This document shows positions 23,740 through 36,204 of a stretch of DNA of 64,000 nt, piece after piece (position 1 is the first letter of the stretch; every line of letters begins with the position of its first letter). A model generated the notes under the pieces. That model was not told the origin of the DNA and searched no databases. It was given only the letters and a program-made list of their open reading frames with translations. This DNA is from Antedon mediterranea. Lineage: Eukaryota; Echinodermata; Crinoidea; Comatulida; Antedonidae. A program made the position numbers and the translations under genes. The DNA lies in NCBI RefSeq assembly GCF_964355755.1, contig NC_092675.1:17871312-17935311 (forward strand), in the 5' to 3' direction.

Positions 23740-26390
23740 ATAAAATGCGTACAGATTGTTAGGGAAAACGTTTGTATTCGGTTGTTGCAAATAACTAAAT
23801 GAACTTTCTAAAATTATCAGTTTCGGTTATTTTGGTATTTGTTTTGAAGTGATGTTTCTGTAGAACCTTATAACCCTGGATATACTTTACCTTTTTTGAA
23901 CTACAGTACTTGTTTAATGAACCGAAATAAATGTTTTACAAATATTTTTGAATCAAAATTGTACTATAATTATTTTAATTAGGTATGGTGTACATATATA
24001 ACAACATTTTTTTAGATAAATAGGGCCTACGTCGAACCTACTATAAATACCACATTTAATTGTTACGGTGACCACCTCTGTTTACTTGAGATAATTTTGA
24101 AATGTAAATGTTATATTTTGTTTACTGAATACTACAGTCAATAACGCGTGTAGTGAAATGGATAATACTTTCAAGATTCTGTTTTCCTAAAAAATATTGA
24201 GATTGTTTGATGCTAACGACAGTAAAATATTGTTGTGACGTTAGTTGAAAAGTAAAGTCCTGTGTTGCCGCGTGCGTGTGGATCTCAGACGTGTGTACTC
24301 GACTGCTATAATCATTAATGATATGGTTTCAACAAGGTTGTATAATTTGATACAATTAGTAACGCGTTCCCATTTGAAGTAAATTGACATTTAGAACAAA
24401 TGAACCTTTTGTTTATTGTTTTGAGATTCGTGCAAAGAAAAGGTTTCAGTGACAGTAATGTTGAGAATCTATGAGTAAGGTGACATACTTATCCACTGAA
24501 AATGCGCAACAAACATTTAATTATGACACAATCACGTGCGTAAGCAACTAAACATTATTTCCGTATCCAATATTGATTATTCGTGTAATAATCAATCTAA
24601 TTGGCCTTTTAACCTCCCCAGCATAGTCCTAAGGTTTCAATAAAAGAAACGCGTGGTAATCTATACTTACTATTAGGAAATGTACAAGTAAATACATCCT
24701 TAGCGTTATATTAGACGATCTCTTACTAAATCAAGATTTGTTAGTTTCTTGTACAGAATGGGACATTGACCGCTAGCACTCATATTATTTTACGAATCAT
24801 ACATAAATACATAATAATAATGAAGTTTGATCTTATTTTATGTGCTAGAATTAAAGTTTCTTTCTGTTGAATTTGATATTTGTGTTTTATGATAAATTTT
24901 GATGATATTCGTTCGTATTTTATGTCGGTTTTAAATGAAATTTGAGAGCTAGGGACAAATGTGTAGCCTACCTTAAATCTGTTGATGATTTTCAAAGTAT
25001 ATATTACATAGAAAGATTATGGAAACATAACTAGGATGTAAAAATCACAAGTTGATAGATATTATGAATTAATGGAAAACGATCAACGATTTGCCTCCGG
25101 CCACGGATGTATCATATTTCGATTGCAAATCATCATTGGTTATTCATTTATCTATCAATATTTATAGTGGAAATCACAACTATAAGCCCTACTGTTCCTC
25201 CGTTTTCAGTATGTATTCATGTGAACAAATACTCTATGTACGTTATAAATTGTGTTTTAGAATCTTGTTTACATGTCATTTACACATTTTATATTTGATT
25301 GTATCGTGAAGTATTAGTTCTATTGCACGGTAAGGTTATATTGAATGGTTCTTCTATTCAACGGTATTATTCTGACAAAGAGTTTACTTTAGAACAGAAA
25401 ACAAATAATTAATCTTTTGTAAACAGGATCATATGTTTTTATCCTGTATGTTTTAAATTAAAATAATAGTTTCATTCGTTGAAAGTTTGACTGTTCTATT
25501 TTATTCTCGGCCTCGTCAAGTATAGAGCAGTCACTCATTCAACTCTTTGAGAATATATTCATTATTTGTATATCATTATTGTTGAATGCAGTAATTGTGT
25601 TACCACGTGTTGTTGAATGTGCCATGCAATGTCATTATATTATGTTAACAGAAGAACAAGACGATGACTATACATACATTATCGATACATTCAATCATAA
25701 TAACAATGAAAGTATTACGTTTCGAATCATACTTTAGTTGTTGTCAAACTCTTACAATTGAGATGGAAATGATCACTTTAAAATTGCGACGATAATCAAT
25801 AGATTGTATACAGTTATCGTAAGTATTGACTTATCGACGATATTGACGTTTTAAATGGTCATTAAATCAATGCCACGTTGACGTGATATATACTAGTATT
25901 GCAATCATTTTCAAGTGTATGGCCTTGGTAATGAATCGTTCATTGTACCACGGAGAAGTGTTCTAAAGCTGACAAAATCGCATTTACTAAAAGCTGTCAA
26001 AAATTGGTTTCTATATTATGTGAAGTAACAGTAATAAAACCTGTCAATTGAGACAGCATAATAATGTTCAGCGTGTAAAGAGAGCGTTTTACTTCTCTTA
26101 CGCTTGCTCTTAGTGTTGGGGATTTCTTTATAATGCATGAATATGAATAGTTTGAATTAAGTCCTTGATTGCTATCAAGATAATTATTCCAATATGACAG
26201 CATGTATAATTTCCAATTTATTTTTTTAAACATTGGTCTGTTTTAATATTATTATATACTAAGAATGAGTCTAATCTTACAATGTCTTACTTGTATTCAT
26301 TTAACAATAGAGTTTACTCTCATATTAAAGAGGATTTGTTATAATGAATCTCATTAAAGATGATGTTGTATACAAGCTATAAATATGTAA
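23740..26390. other. Upstream of the Ig-like gene, no other gene seen
   Basis: I see no convincing TATA box or exon upstream of 23733. A 72-codon and a 63-codon frame overlap each other at 25091-25309 and are chance-sized. Confidence 0.4.
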
Positions 26391-26393
26391 TAA

Positions 26394-26714
26394 TTTGGTT
26401 CCCACTTGAAAGGGCGTAAGCGCCCCTAACGCAATTTGACCAATCACGATGACGAGATGGATCGTATCGAAATGTCGCTTGTGATTGGTCAACACAGTTG
26501 CGTTACGCCTATACGTCGTTACGTCAAGAACTTTAAAGTCCTTGGTTACGTAAGTCTTCTGGGAACCGAGCTTAACGCGTCACATATTCAACAAAAGCAA
26601 TTTGACCAATCAAAACGACGTGATGGATCGTATCGAAATGTCGCTTGTGATTGGTCAACACATGTGCGTTGCGTCAAAGTCCTTGGTTACGTGCGTTCTG
26701 GTGGGAACCAAGCT
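26394..26714. mobile_element. MITE, AGCTTGG family, copy D, with internal duplication
   Basis: The left end TTTGGTTCCCACTTG is preceded by TAA. The right end GTGGGAACCAAGCT is followed by TAA. GACCAATCA and GTGATTGGTCAACAC boxes occur twice (about 26440 and 26606; about 26480 and 26648) because about 165 bp of the right half is duplicated. The internal GGGAACCGAGCTTAACGCG near 26562 is the older right end. Confidence 0.75.
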
Positions 26715-26715
26715 T

Positions 26716-28960
26716 AATGCGTCACAGAATCCTGTTTGTTTTTAATTGAAATATTACACTACCTGCTATCGAGATATTAAAAGTGAGAAAACCATGTTGC
26801 CTATATTATTGTTTAAATTGTAAAACATTTCAAACATTAATCATTGTAGATTAGACGACACTTAAATGGGATAACGTATTTTTATGTCACTGAAATTAGG
26901 ATAAATTGAAAGCATATAAGTTGCAGTGGCTCCAGAAGGATTTAATTTTACTATCAGACAAGACGTTGTACTGTAATTATCAATAATGTCTTTTCATCAA
27001 CACTTATTCCGTCGTATATTAGACTATACTTAATCAGTCTTGGATTTGGAAAAGGAGAGAGAAAACAGAAATACAAAGAAAAAGTTACCTTAACCACAGT
27101 TACATTTGCAAATTCTTTAACTCTGTGACATACAAAAACCAAGAAATCATCTCTGCAGTATTTGCCAAAATGTTGTCATAATTGTATAATTTCGGTGTAC
27201 AAACACACCCGATTCTCGATACTGTATCTATATTTTTTCAGTAGGAATATTCGTTAATACAGCATCACATGTTTGTCAAATTCCTATGATACTGGGTAAA
27301 TATTTTAATACGTAGAGATACAGCACTGAGAATCAAGTAGCAAACATGACAGAGGAAAGGAAAACACTGTGATATGGAATACAAGAGAACTCTCTGAAAG
27401 ATGTCAAATAAATGAACCACTTGAACAAACTGCCCACGGGATAAGAAGGGGCACCGTATCAATTCTGAAATCTGAGATCTAGGTCTAATTCAAAAATAAA
27501 TTAAACTGTAATTGAAAAGTAAATAGGGTTGATTTACTAAGCGAGTTTTAACTCTAAAAATTGGAATGGATGCAGAACATTCCAGAATAGAACTGCCGGA
27601 ATCCCAAGGTCAGACACTTACCATCGTGCACTTGAATCATAATAAACCAAATCGGAACCTCCATTAGTATCTTATCCGTAACTATTGATCAAAGTATTAC
27701 TCAAGCTTAACGTGCACAAAGCAGAAATGGATATGCTATTATTAACTGCCAAATTTCATTCATATTTCAACCAATTTAAGATGATCTTATGAGTCTCTGG
27801 TGTTTTCAAATAGTTGAGCGAGGATGATGATCGGCAATGATGGTAATCGTGGGATATTCGTCCATTCATCAATGTAATCCTGTTGAGATCAGAGGTTCCT
27901 TAATTTAAACCCTTAATTGAACTTCAGTAATTTTTCTCCAACAAATGAGTACGTCGGTTAGTTATTGATACTAATTTAGTGAATATAGCTTTATCGAAGT
28001 ATAAATGATTAAACTCGTCCTCCATTTTTTGTTTGCAACAAAAATAAATCCTGACTACTAATATTAAAGTATTGAAAATATAATCTAGCATGCATGAATT
28101 TAAGTGACAAATATGTAGCCTGTTTTTAGGCTGAACTCAAATAAAAATTATGTGTGCAATAACATAGCACAGTTACATATATTTATTATTCATTTTTAAT
28201 ATAAATAGGACAGTCGTTCAGTAGAAGTGACTTGTCACTACGAACAACATGACAATAACTTATACATATTTTCTTTCATTATCGAAACATAGAAATCATG
28301 TTATAGATTATTCCTATTCAATGGCATGATTGACATCTCAGAGCATTGGAATTGATTATCTATCAATGAATTCAAACTACTTTGTAATAATTAGCAGGTA
28401 ATTAATTAGCTTGTCCTTAATTATAAGTTCATTAATTACACGTTGTCTGTACTTATTGTTTGTCTTCATCATTTAATGAACCAAAGAGCTGTTGATATGT
28501 AGCGCAAGAGATTGATCGGGGAGCCTACAAGTCGTCAATATGCTAGACTATGTAATTAATTTAACGGTTAACTCAGACAAAAATACCCCGGTCACCATAT
28601 CTATGATTTTTTATTCCTCGTTTTAGAATGTTATTTGAATGTGGATAACTTGCCGTTACTACTATAAAAGACTTACATTTCAATTCACTTAAACATGATC
28701 TTATATATTTTGGTATGATTGTTTTGGAAAAAAAAAGAAAAGAAAATTGTTCTAAGGATGATACTGATTACCAACGTCATGTACTACTTAAAAAATAGGT
28801 GAAATTGTTTTTAAACAATTCTTAACTGCTGCATGGAGGTATAGAAAGACTATACTTAACGATTTACCGCCCACCACGTAAATTAAAATCTAAATCATTG
28901 TTTGTTTTTGTTTTTTTTTTATAGGCCTATAGGCCTATATACTTTTTCAAAGAGTTTCAA
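26716..28960. other. Intergenic stretch, nothing recognised
   Basis: No supported exon, RNA or transposon end. Confidence 0.45.
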
Positions 28961-28979
28961 TACCAGATAGTCTTGAAAA

Positions 28980-29200
28980 ATTCTTGAAAAATTCTCCACT
29001 TTGAGTTAAGTATTGGCTGTAATTTTATTTTATATTTTCAAATCTACTTGCTGACCGTCTTTACTAAGTTATTTCTTTTTTTTTTGTACCTTGTTTTTGT
29101 AACTGTAGGCCTATTAGGCCTATTGTTAATGTTAGAACGCACCGTTTTATATACATGTGCCGCTGATCCAAAGGCGTTGTTCGAATAAAGTTTGAGTTTT
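28980..29200 (+). mobile_element. Possible LINE 3' untranslated remnant
   Basis: T-rich sequence ending in GGCGTTGTTCGAATAAAGTTTGAG has the style of a non-LTR 3' tail with its own AATAAA. Weak evidence, with no coding part. Confidence 0.25.
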
Positions 29201-29204
29201 ACCA

Positions 29205-32200
29205 GCATCTTCATTGATGTTGGGTTCCACAGCTAATTACATCCTCTGCGTATATTCATTCTCACTATACGCATTTGCTGTTCAAACTACTTTTTTTCTA
29301 CTTTGGGATATTATTTGTACATAACCTCATCAACATTGGACATTCATTATAGACTGGGATGAAAGGGGATGAAAAAACGTCAAAACAATAATAAATAACT
29401 TTATCTAAACGTCAGCATTTTATTTACTATTGTGAAATCCACTCAACACAAAATCATGAATCCGCGGCACTGACCATTACGTAATTCAATTTCAATCGTT
29501 TGGGTGAAAAAATACGTTTCTAGGTAGCCTACCTTTACAACTGTATCTGTAGTAGTGCGTGGTTGAATACAAAACATTTTTAATTCAGTTTTTTCGAACA
29601 CCGTATTTATTCAACTATTTGATCATTTGGTGTAAACAACAAACACATCTAATTTATCATAATTATTCAGTTGAGATAGTTTAGTCAACTTTTGGAGGAA
29701 TGGTTTAATAAAGATTCCAGAACGGAATGCGGAATGTTTTAATAATTATTAAATTTAATTGAATCTGAAGTATTTACATTACATGATGTTTGCTTGTTTT
29801 ATCATATCCAATTAACTGATTTCTTAGAAAAACATTTTATCTACGTTGAATTTTTCACTCTTTACATCTCCATGGAACTCGACCAGAACAAATATCAACA
29901 TTTGTTTTAACATTTTATGGCGTCCAAGTTTCATGCTGAAATTTAAATTAAAAATCTTTTTTTCATATCTTTAAAAAGTGGGCTAAACGTTTGACGACCA
30001 TTACATGAAAATCTCAATTGATAACATTTTTCTGCGGGGCAAGATACAAATGACCGTCAATGTAATCATATCCGGGTCAATTATATTTGTGCTCTATTGC
30101 AGCTGGATCAATGTCAACGTTTGTGCTTTAAGCGGAGGATAACATTCCAACAAATAACAACGTACTTTGAAAAGCCATAAAGAACTGTACTTAAGTCCGT
30201 ATTGAAAAAAAAACGATTAAAAGAAAATCACATGTGACAGGTAGGCATAGGTATGTTGGTAAGTGCTGAAACTTAAACCAATGGGAGAAGTCATATAACA
30301 AGTTCAATTCGCGCTATCAGGTTTAGTCCGTATTGTTCGCATTATAATTTACGACAATCTGAAAATCTACTTGTGCACAATTGTTCGAATTTGCGTGTAC
30401 GTTTTATTAGTAAATCTTAATTAATCAGTCCTTGAAATGTAACTTTACTTCAGTAATTCTTATATTATATATAATATATATCTTGTTTTTCCAGAATAAA
30501 GTATTAGTAATTAATGATTACGCAATCGTAATTAGGGGTGTTATCGTGCACGTACCATTATTATCAACGTTTCAACGCATGCGTCATTATTATGTTGCAC
30601 CTTGTCGTAGCACCACTTTGCTATTGCTAAGTACCACATAACATTAGGTCAAGTAAATGATTTGCGTTAATTTACTAAAATAAAGTGTGTAACTCACTTT
30701 AGTTAAACCGAAAATGTTTCTTTTATAAACTTTACAAGATTCTTTTATCTCATTTTGTGGGTCGGTTCAAACATTGTTTTTATACAACAATAAGCCATCG
30801 AACGGTTAAATGCGTATGCAAATGAGACAGCTCACTATACTTTCAATTAAATAGTATCTCGTTAGCATTTATATTGACATGAAGAAAACCAAAAGGGACC
30901 TATTCAATGCAGTTAATATCGGACCCAAATGCTAGTTTCACTTACCGTAAAAGGATAGGCATTGTTTGACGTGAATTACTGTTATGACGTTAGCCAATTG
31001 TTGTTCTTCTGTTGTCTTTAAATATAGAAACATTATTCGTTTTCCTCTCAAGCTGTTTGGTATAAGTGCCCGGTAGTACAAACATACGCCCAAAATTGTG
31101 TCGATGAATTAGTTCTAAACAAAGAGAAAGCAAGTATTTTTTAAATTAACCTTTCGTACATTGGAAAAAATATACGGTTTATTTATTTTTTTATTTGAAA
31201 CTGTTAAAAATGAAAAAAAACAAAAATATACAAAAAGTACAAAAAGTATATGATGTTTTAGCCACACTTATAATAAAACACAATAATAATGTCTCATTGG
31301 GATCCTTTACTTGTTTAACAAAATATAAAGGGGGACAAAACAATAAATGAATAAGTTGCACAGAGTCAGAAGGAACAAAAATACTTGCAGTAAGTGTTTT
31401 ATGTTTGAAATGTTTGTTCAAACTTGAATTTATTATCATACAGAATGTAAATCAAAAGAATTTTCATGTAGGAATATATATATATATCATTCATATTTGT
31501 TATTTTAAGGCATAGGCCTAAAATGATACTTTCTGGTTTTCCAACTTTGGTCATTATGGAAGTACACATCTACTTTGTGAAATATGCTGCTTTTTTATTT
31601 GTTTTATTTGTTTTGTTAATTGTTTTATATTTTGTAAAATGTTATGTAGCTTTATTTGCCCGAAAAAACCTGTACCACGTTTCAAAAAGATTATTCGATG
31701 CAGTGCGAATAATTTCACATGCTATTTATTTACATAACAATGTACACATTATTATCATAAGGAAAATGAATTCTTGTTACTGAAGCAGATTACATAATTC
31801 ATTTAGTTTAGACAAATAATTGTTACGCAAGAAGAATTTAAATGTGAACGTGAGAAGATCATAATGTTTGTAGGGTGTCAATTAAAATCTTGATTTATTG
31901 CGATGTTTTTCACGCATTATGATATGTTCTACATCCAAACAGTTTGATAACTTCAGTGTCATTCGTCGTGATTTCTTTTTTTTTTTCATTTCATTTATTT
32001 CGTCAAAAACAAAGAAGAAAAGAGTTTAAAATCCAAATGACTGGTTAACCAAAAATCGAAATGAATCATTGTAAAAATTCCAAAATGGAAATTGAAAAGA
32101 ATTATATAATTAGGCCTAAAATACATTAAAATTCTTAAATAATTTTTTAATCAATGAAAATATTAAAATCTAAATATTTATCTTAAGCTATTATAAATAA

Positions 32201-34960
32201 ATAAAACAGTACAAATCTAGAAATAGAAAGACACATTTATATTTGATGACTTGCATATATTTATTTATTTGTTTCTATTTTATTAGTAAAATTCTGGCAT
32301 TGTTCAAACTTAAATATGAAATTAGAATTTCCTGACAAATGTAGGCTTCTAATAGCCAAATCTAAGCTATATTTCTACAGCTATTTCTATTTAAAATCTA
32401 TCTTTTATCAATTTGTCCATAATGTGGGATTTTATCAGTTTCTTGAATACTTTTCTTTATATATTATGTGACGTACCGTAATGTGACATTTTGTACAAAC
32501 AATAAAATACATAAAATATGGATCAGGATTTGATCAGGATTTTTTGTCATTACATTTGCCTAATAAGTTGGCTTCAATAATAATAGCTTTTTATAGTTTT
32601 GTATGTAAAAAAAATACATAAAAGGTGAGTCCACATAACTAGTTTCATAATGTAAAACGCATAACCGATCTGTTATATCTATTTTGTTTTTAGATATTGC
32701 ATGTTACAATGTGGTGGAAAAGGGGAAAACAAAATTATATATGCTAAAAGATTCCATTGGAATATTTAGTAAAATAAATTGAACGTGCATTAATACAATG
32801 ATGATATCCTATTGAAACTTTTGATTTACTTATTTCATCATTTATTTCAACATCTTTCGTTTAAATGTCAGCATTCGTTTAGATAGAATCCCCTCTCTTC
32901 TAAATTATTTAATTTAGCACTAAAGATATGTTGCACAGGTTTTAACGAGTTTTAGGCCTAACTGTTATAGTGTCGAGGAAAAGTCGTGCCGATGTTTACT
33001 ACAGTCATAAATAAACAAGAATCTGTATGTAGGCCTACCATTTGCGTCAGATTTTTAAAAGATTGTTTTCTATCTTAGTGACGCGCTTACAAATTAAGGC
33101 TATGTTATTTAAGAAAGATTCAGCAAACATACTTTGTTTTGGCTTACCGACATCGATAATAAAATGACGTTTAAGCCCATTCGCCTTATTTTCTAACACT
33201 TTGAACTAGTAAAGTTTATTGTCGGTTCCATATTTACTGGCGTTCAACCATTATTTATTTTTTAAATCAATTACGTAGTATCACATTTAGCCCAAGCCCT
33301 GAAACATCACAGCTCTGGTCCTAAATCCTAATAAATTTTAAAAATACAATATAATTTCAGCGACTTTAGTAACTTGGTAAAAATATCATAAAACGTAAGT
33401 TGTCGGTACATCTGATATCTTGCACTAGATGCTAATGGAATCACAAATGGTTGAATTCTGACGATTCACATTACCATTTTAGCCCAAGAAATTGCAATTA
33501 CCCACTTCCAGGGCAACGCTCTCACTAGTAGTAAAATAAATTAGGAATTATACGACTAATTGGCAAAACAAAATGACAAGACATATGATATGCACTTATA
33601 CTTTAGGCCACTGATTTCTAACATTGCTAAGGGATTAATAATATTCTTGGGTACAAAGTATTATGTTGGACCAAATACAAACGTGATTATACGTTCAATT
33701 AACCGTAAACGAACGTAAAAGCGATTTTATACGCGTTTGTCAAAGGTTCAATGTACATTAATAATTATATTTTAAAATAATGTGTCTTAATTTGAGTAAA
33801 TATTGGCTTTACTCGGAGATTGTTGAAAAAACATATTTATCACGTTTGAAGTCGAATGCTGCCTGAGCTCATAGCACTTTAAAATAGAAATGAGGGACAT
33901 GCATTAGCCTTAAGTGATCCAGACCTCATGGATTTAAAATAAGCGTCAGCAATAAAGGCGTCATAAATAACACCAGAAGGTAATTAGTTGAGACAGCAAA
34001 AGACGAGTAGATGGGGTAAAACGTTTTAACGTTTATCATAACACATTCTGTGATTTTATATAATATTCTACACTTCCTGATAAACGAGGCAGATGTTAAA
34101 TAACAGAATTTAAATTGCTGTTTGCATTTATTGTTGATGTACACTACGAATAAGGCTTTCAGATTTTGAAAGAACATATAGTAACGTTTGTATTATTGAC
34201 AACAGTTGTTCTTTTTATAGATTTTATTAAAACATCCTTACATGCCCTTTGGCCTATGAATATGTCACCATAATAGTGCTAATGAGTTATGCACACTATA
34301 CATATTTTCTCATATTCGTTTCTCTTGATTCGTTTTTATTAAGTTGTATGTTTTATTGTACACTCCGAGTTGCTCGATATACGTTTACTTTTCATTCGAA
34401 AAAAACAATCCTTCACAATCACAATAAGTTGCTTTCAAAGAAAAACTAAGATAATGAATGAGTTAAATATTATAATCACGGTTACAAAATTACCAAACTA
34501 TATGCCTACTATTGACATCTGGAACTCAATTTTTGAAAGCTACTTCAAAATATCTAGATATTTAAAACATGATGTAAATTTCTGAAAATGTAGGCCTACA
34601 ATAATATAAACAAATATTACAGCAACCCCACAAATTACGACCCCCATCTTAAACTCTAAAAGTACCTTTTCTTTGATAAACATAATAATTGTTAACACTT
34701 CCGCAATAACGTTGTAAATGTATGTTTGTTAAGTTATTTATGCCATTCTTATTTAACTGTGTGTCGTAAATGACAATACAGAACATGAAACATTAACAAT
34801 GTTGTCCCATGGTATATCAATGTTATTAAAAAATACAAATATTAAAGAGACTGCTGTGTATTAACTTCACCAAAATTAAAATACGAGTTTCTTTAATTGT
34901 CTGCTGAGTAAGCTTGTGGTGAAGTTTGTGGTGAGAATATTCATAGAGGACAACAATCTC
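29205..34960. other. Long intergenic stretch, no gene seen
   Basis: Frames of 66-86 codons at 30432, 31191, 31523, 33926, 34249 and 34370 are F/I/Y/C-rich translations of AT-rich DNA and carry no family motif. TAGGCCTA-type motifs recur (31511, 32113, 32953, 33031, 34592). Confidence 0.45.
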
Positions 34961-34968
34961 CGTAACAA

Positions 34969-35015
34969 GGAGCTTTCAAATTACGACGACCAACGACCAA
35001 AGTACGTAATGTTAT
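34969..35015 (+). repeat. Dispersed repeat segment, copy 2
   Basis: GGAGCTTTCAAATTACGACGACCAACGACCAAA, then TACGTAATGTTATT, is the second copy of the segment at 17787. The GC-richer sequence that follows (to about 35100) may belong to the same element but has no counterpart at copy 1. Confidence 0.55.
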
Positions 35016-35019
35016 TCTC

Positions 35020-35850
35020 TGTACGCATGCGGGGACGTCTTCGCTCCCCACCTCGACACAGTTTTTCATGGTTTCTATGCCCAGGCGACGCTTATCTTTC
35101 ACCTCATGACATTATTTGTACAGTACAACTGCACTCATAAACATTCATTATTTGTATATTTCGATAGAATGAAAATATATCCATGGCAATTGAAATATTA
35201 TGAGTTTTTTATTAATCAACTCGCACACGCGTATATCGTTATGACATGGAAATGCAATGATGTTGTAGGAATAAAATACATATTCACGGTCACGTATTAT
35301 AAATGACAAGACTGCTGTATACAAGTAATAATAAAGGTTGTAGTGTTAGCGTCGTTGGTGAAAATGCTAAATACTTTTACCAAGAATATTAGCGTTCAAC
35401 AACCTGTTTTGTTATAACCCAAAACAACTGAATACAACATTAACGAATTTTAGAGCCATTTTCACATTTATAATACGCATTATTATGATGATATTATTCG
35501 TCAGGTAGTAAGAGTAGCAGTGAGATGATAGATAATTCGGATTATCTCAAACGCCTTTTTGTACCGACTACACAGTACCGTAAAATACGCTGTATGGATG
35601 TGGAATAACAGATCACCCTCACTATCTTAGTTCACGGCAAGCCGAGCAATAATCATTAACTACTGTCGTTTATAAATTCTAAACGATTCTGATTAAATTA
35701 GGTAGGCCTACAAATAGATTACATCAACAAATTACATACTATATTAGGCCTACTTTATCACACGCAATCCAAATTTTTACTACTAACGTACTAACAACCG
35801 GTATTGTATATAAATACGATGTTGTACCGACGTGTACGTGAATGGCTAAA
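35020..35850. other. Intergenic stretch, nothing recognised
   Basis: No supported gene or repeat boundary. Confidence 0.4.
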
Positions 35851-35856
35851 CAATAA

Positions 35857-36036
35857 AGCTTGGTTCCCACTAGAACGTAACGCAAGCACGTAAACGCAAC
35901 GCAAGCGTTTTAACCAATGACAAGCGAAGTTATAGACAGTTAGCAATCACAAGCGAATAAGCCATCGCTTGTGATTGGTCAATTCACTTGCGTTGCGTTA
36001 CGTCCTTGTGTTGCGTCGCTAGTGGGAACCACGCTT
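35857..36036. mobile_element. MITE, AGCTTGG family, copy E
   Basis: A 180-bp element flanked by TAA on both sides (35854-35856 and 36037-36039). The left end is AGCTTGGTTCCCACTAG; the right end is CTAGTGGGAACCACGCT. The interior has TTAACCAATGACAAGCG and CTTGTGATTGGTCAA in inverted order, so most of the element could fold back on itself. Confidence 0.82.
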
Positions 36037-36114
36037 AAAGAAGAGCTTGCACTGCACGCGTACGCACAGAATAGTATGAACACCTGTATTTTTATGCAAA
36101 TAACAGAATATATT

Positions 36115-36202
36115 GTAGCGCCCTGTCTTATAACGTTATATCAAAGTCCTATTGCACTGTAGCGCCCTCTCTTAACGTCATATCAAAGTCCTATTACACC
36201 AT
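36115..36202 (+). repeat. Two-unit tandem repeat of about 45 bp
   Basis: TGTAGCGCCCT(G/C)TCTTA, then AACGT(T/C)ATATCAAAGTCCTATT(G/A)CAC, occurs twice in a row with a 3-base length difference. Confidence 0.7.
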
Positions 36203-36204
36203 TC

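Noticed and set aside
26436-26717. 93-codon frame with repeated residues
   Set aside because: It lies wholly in the duplicated MITE copy D.
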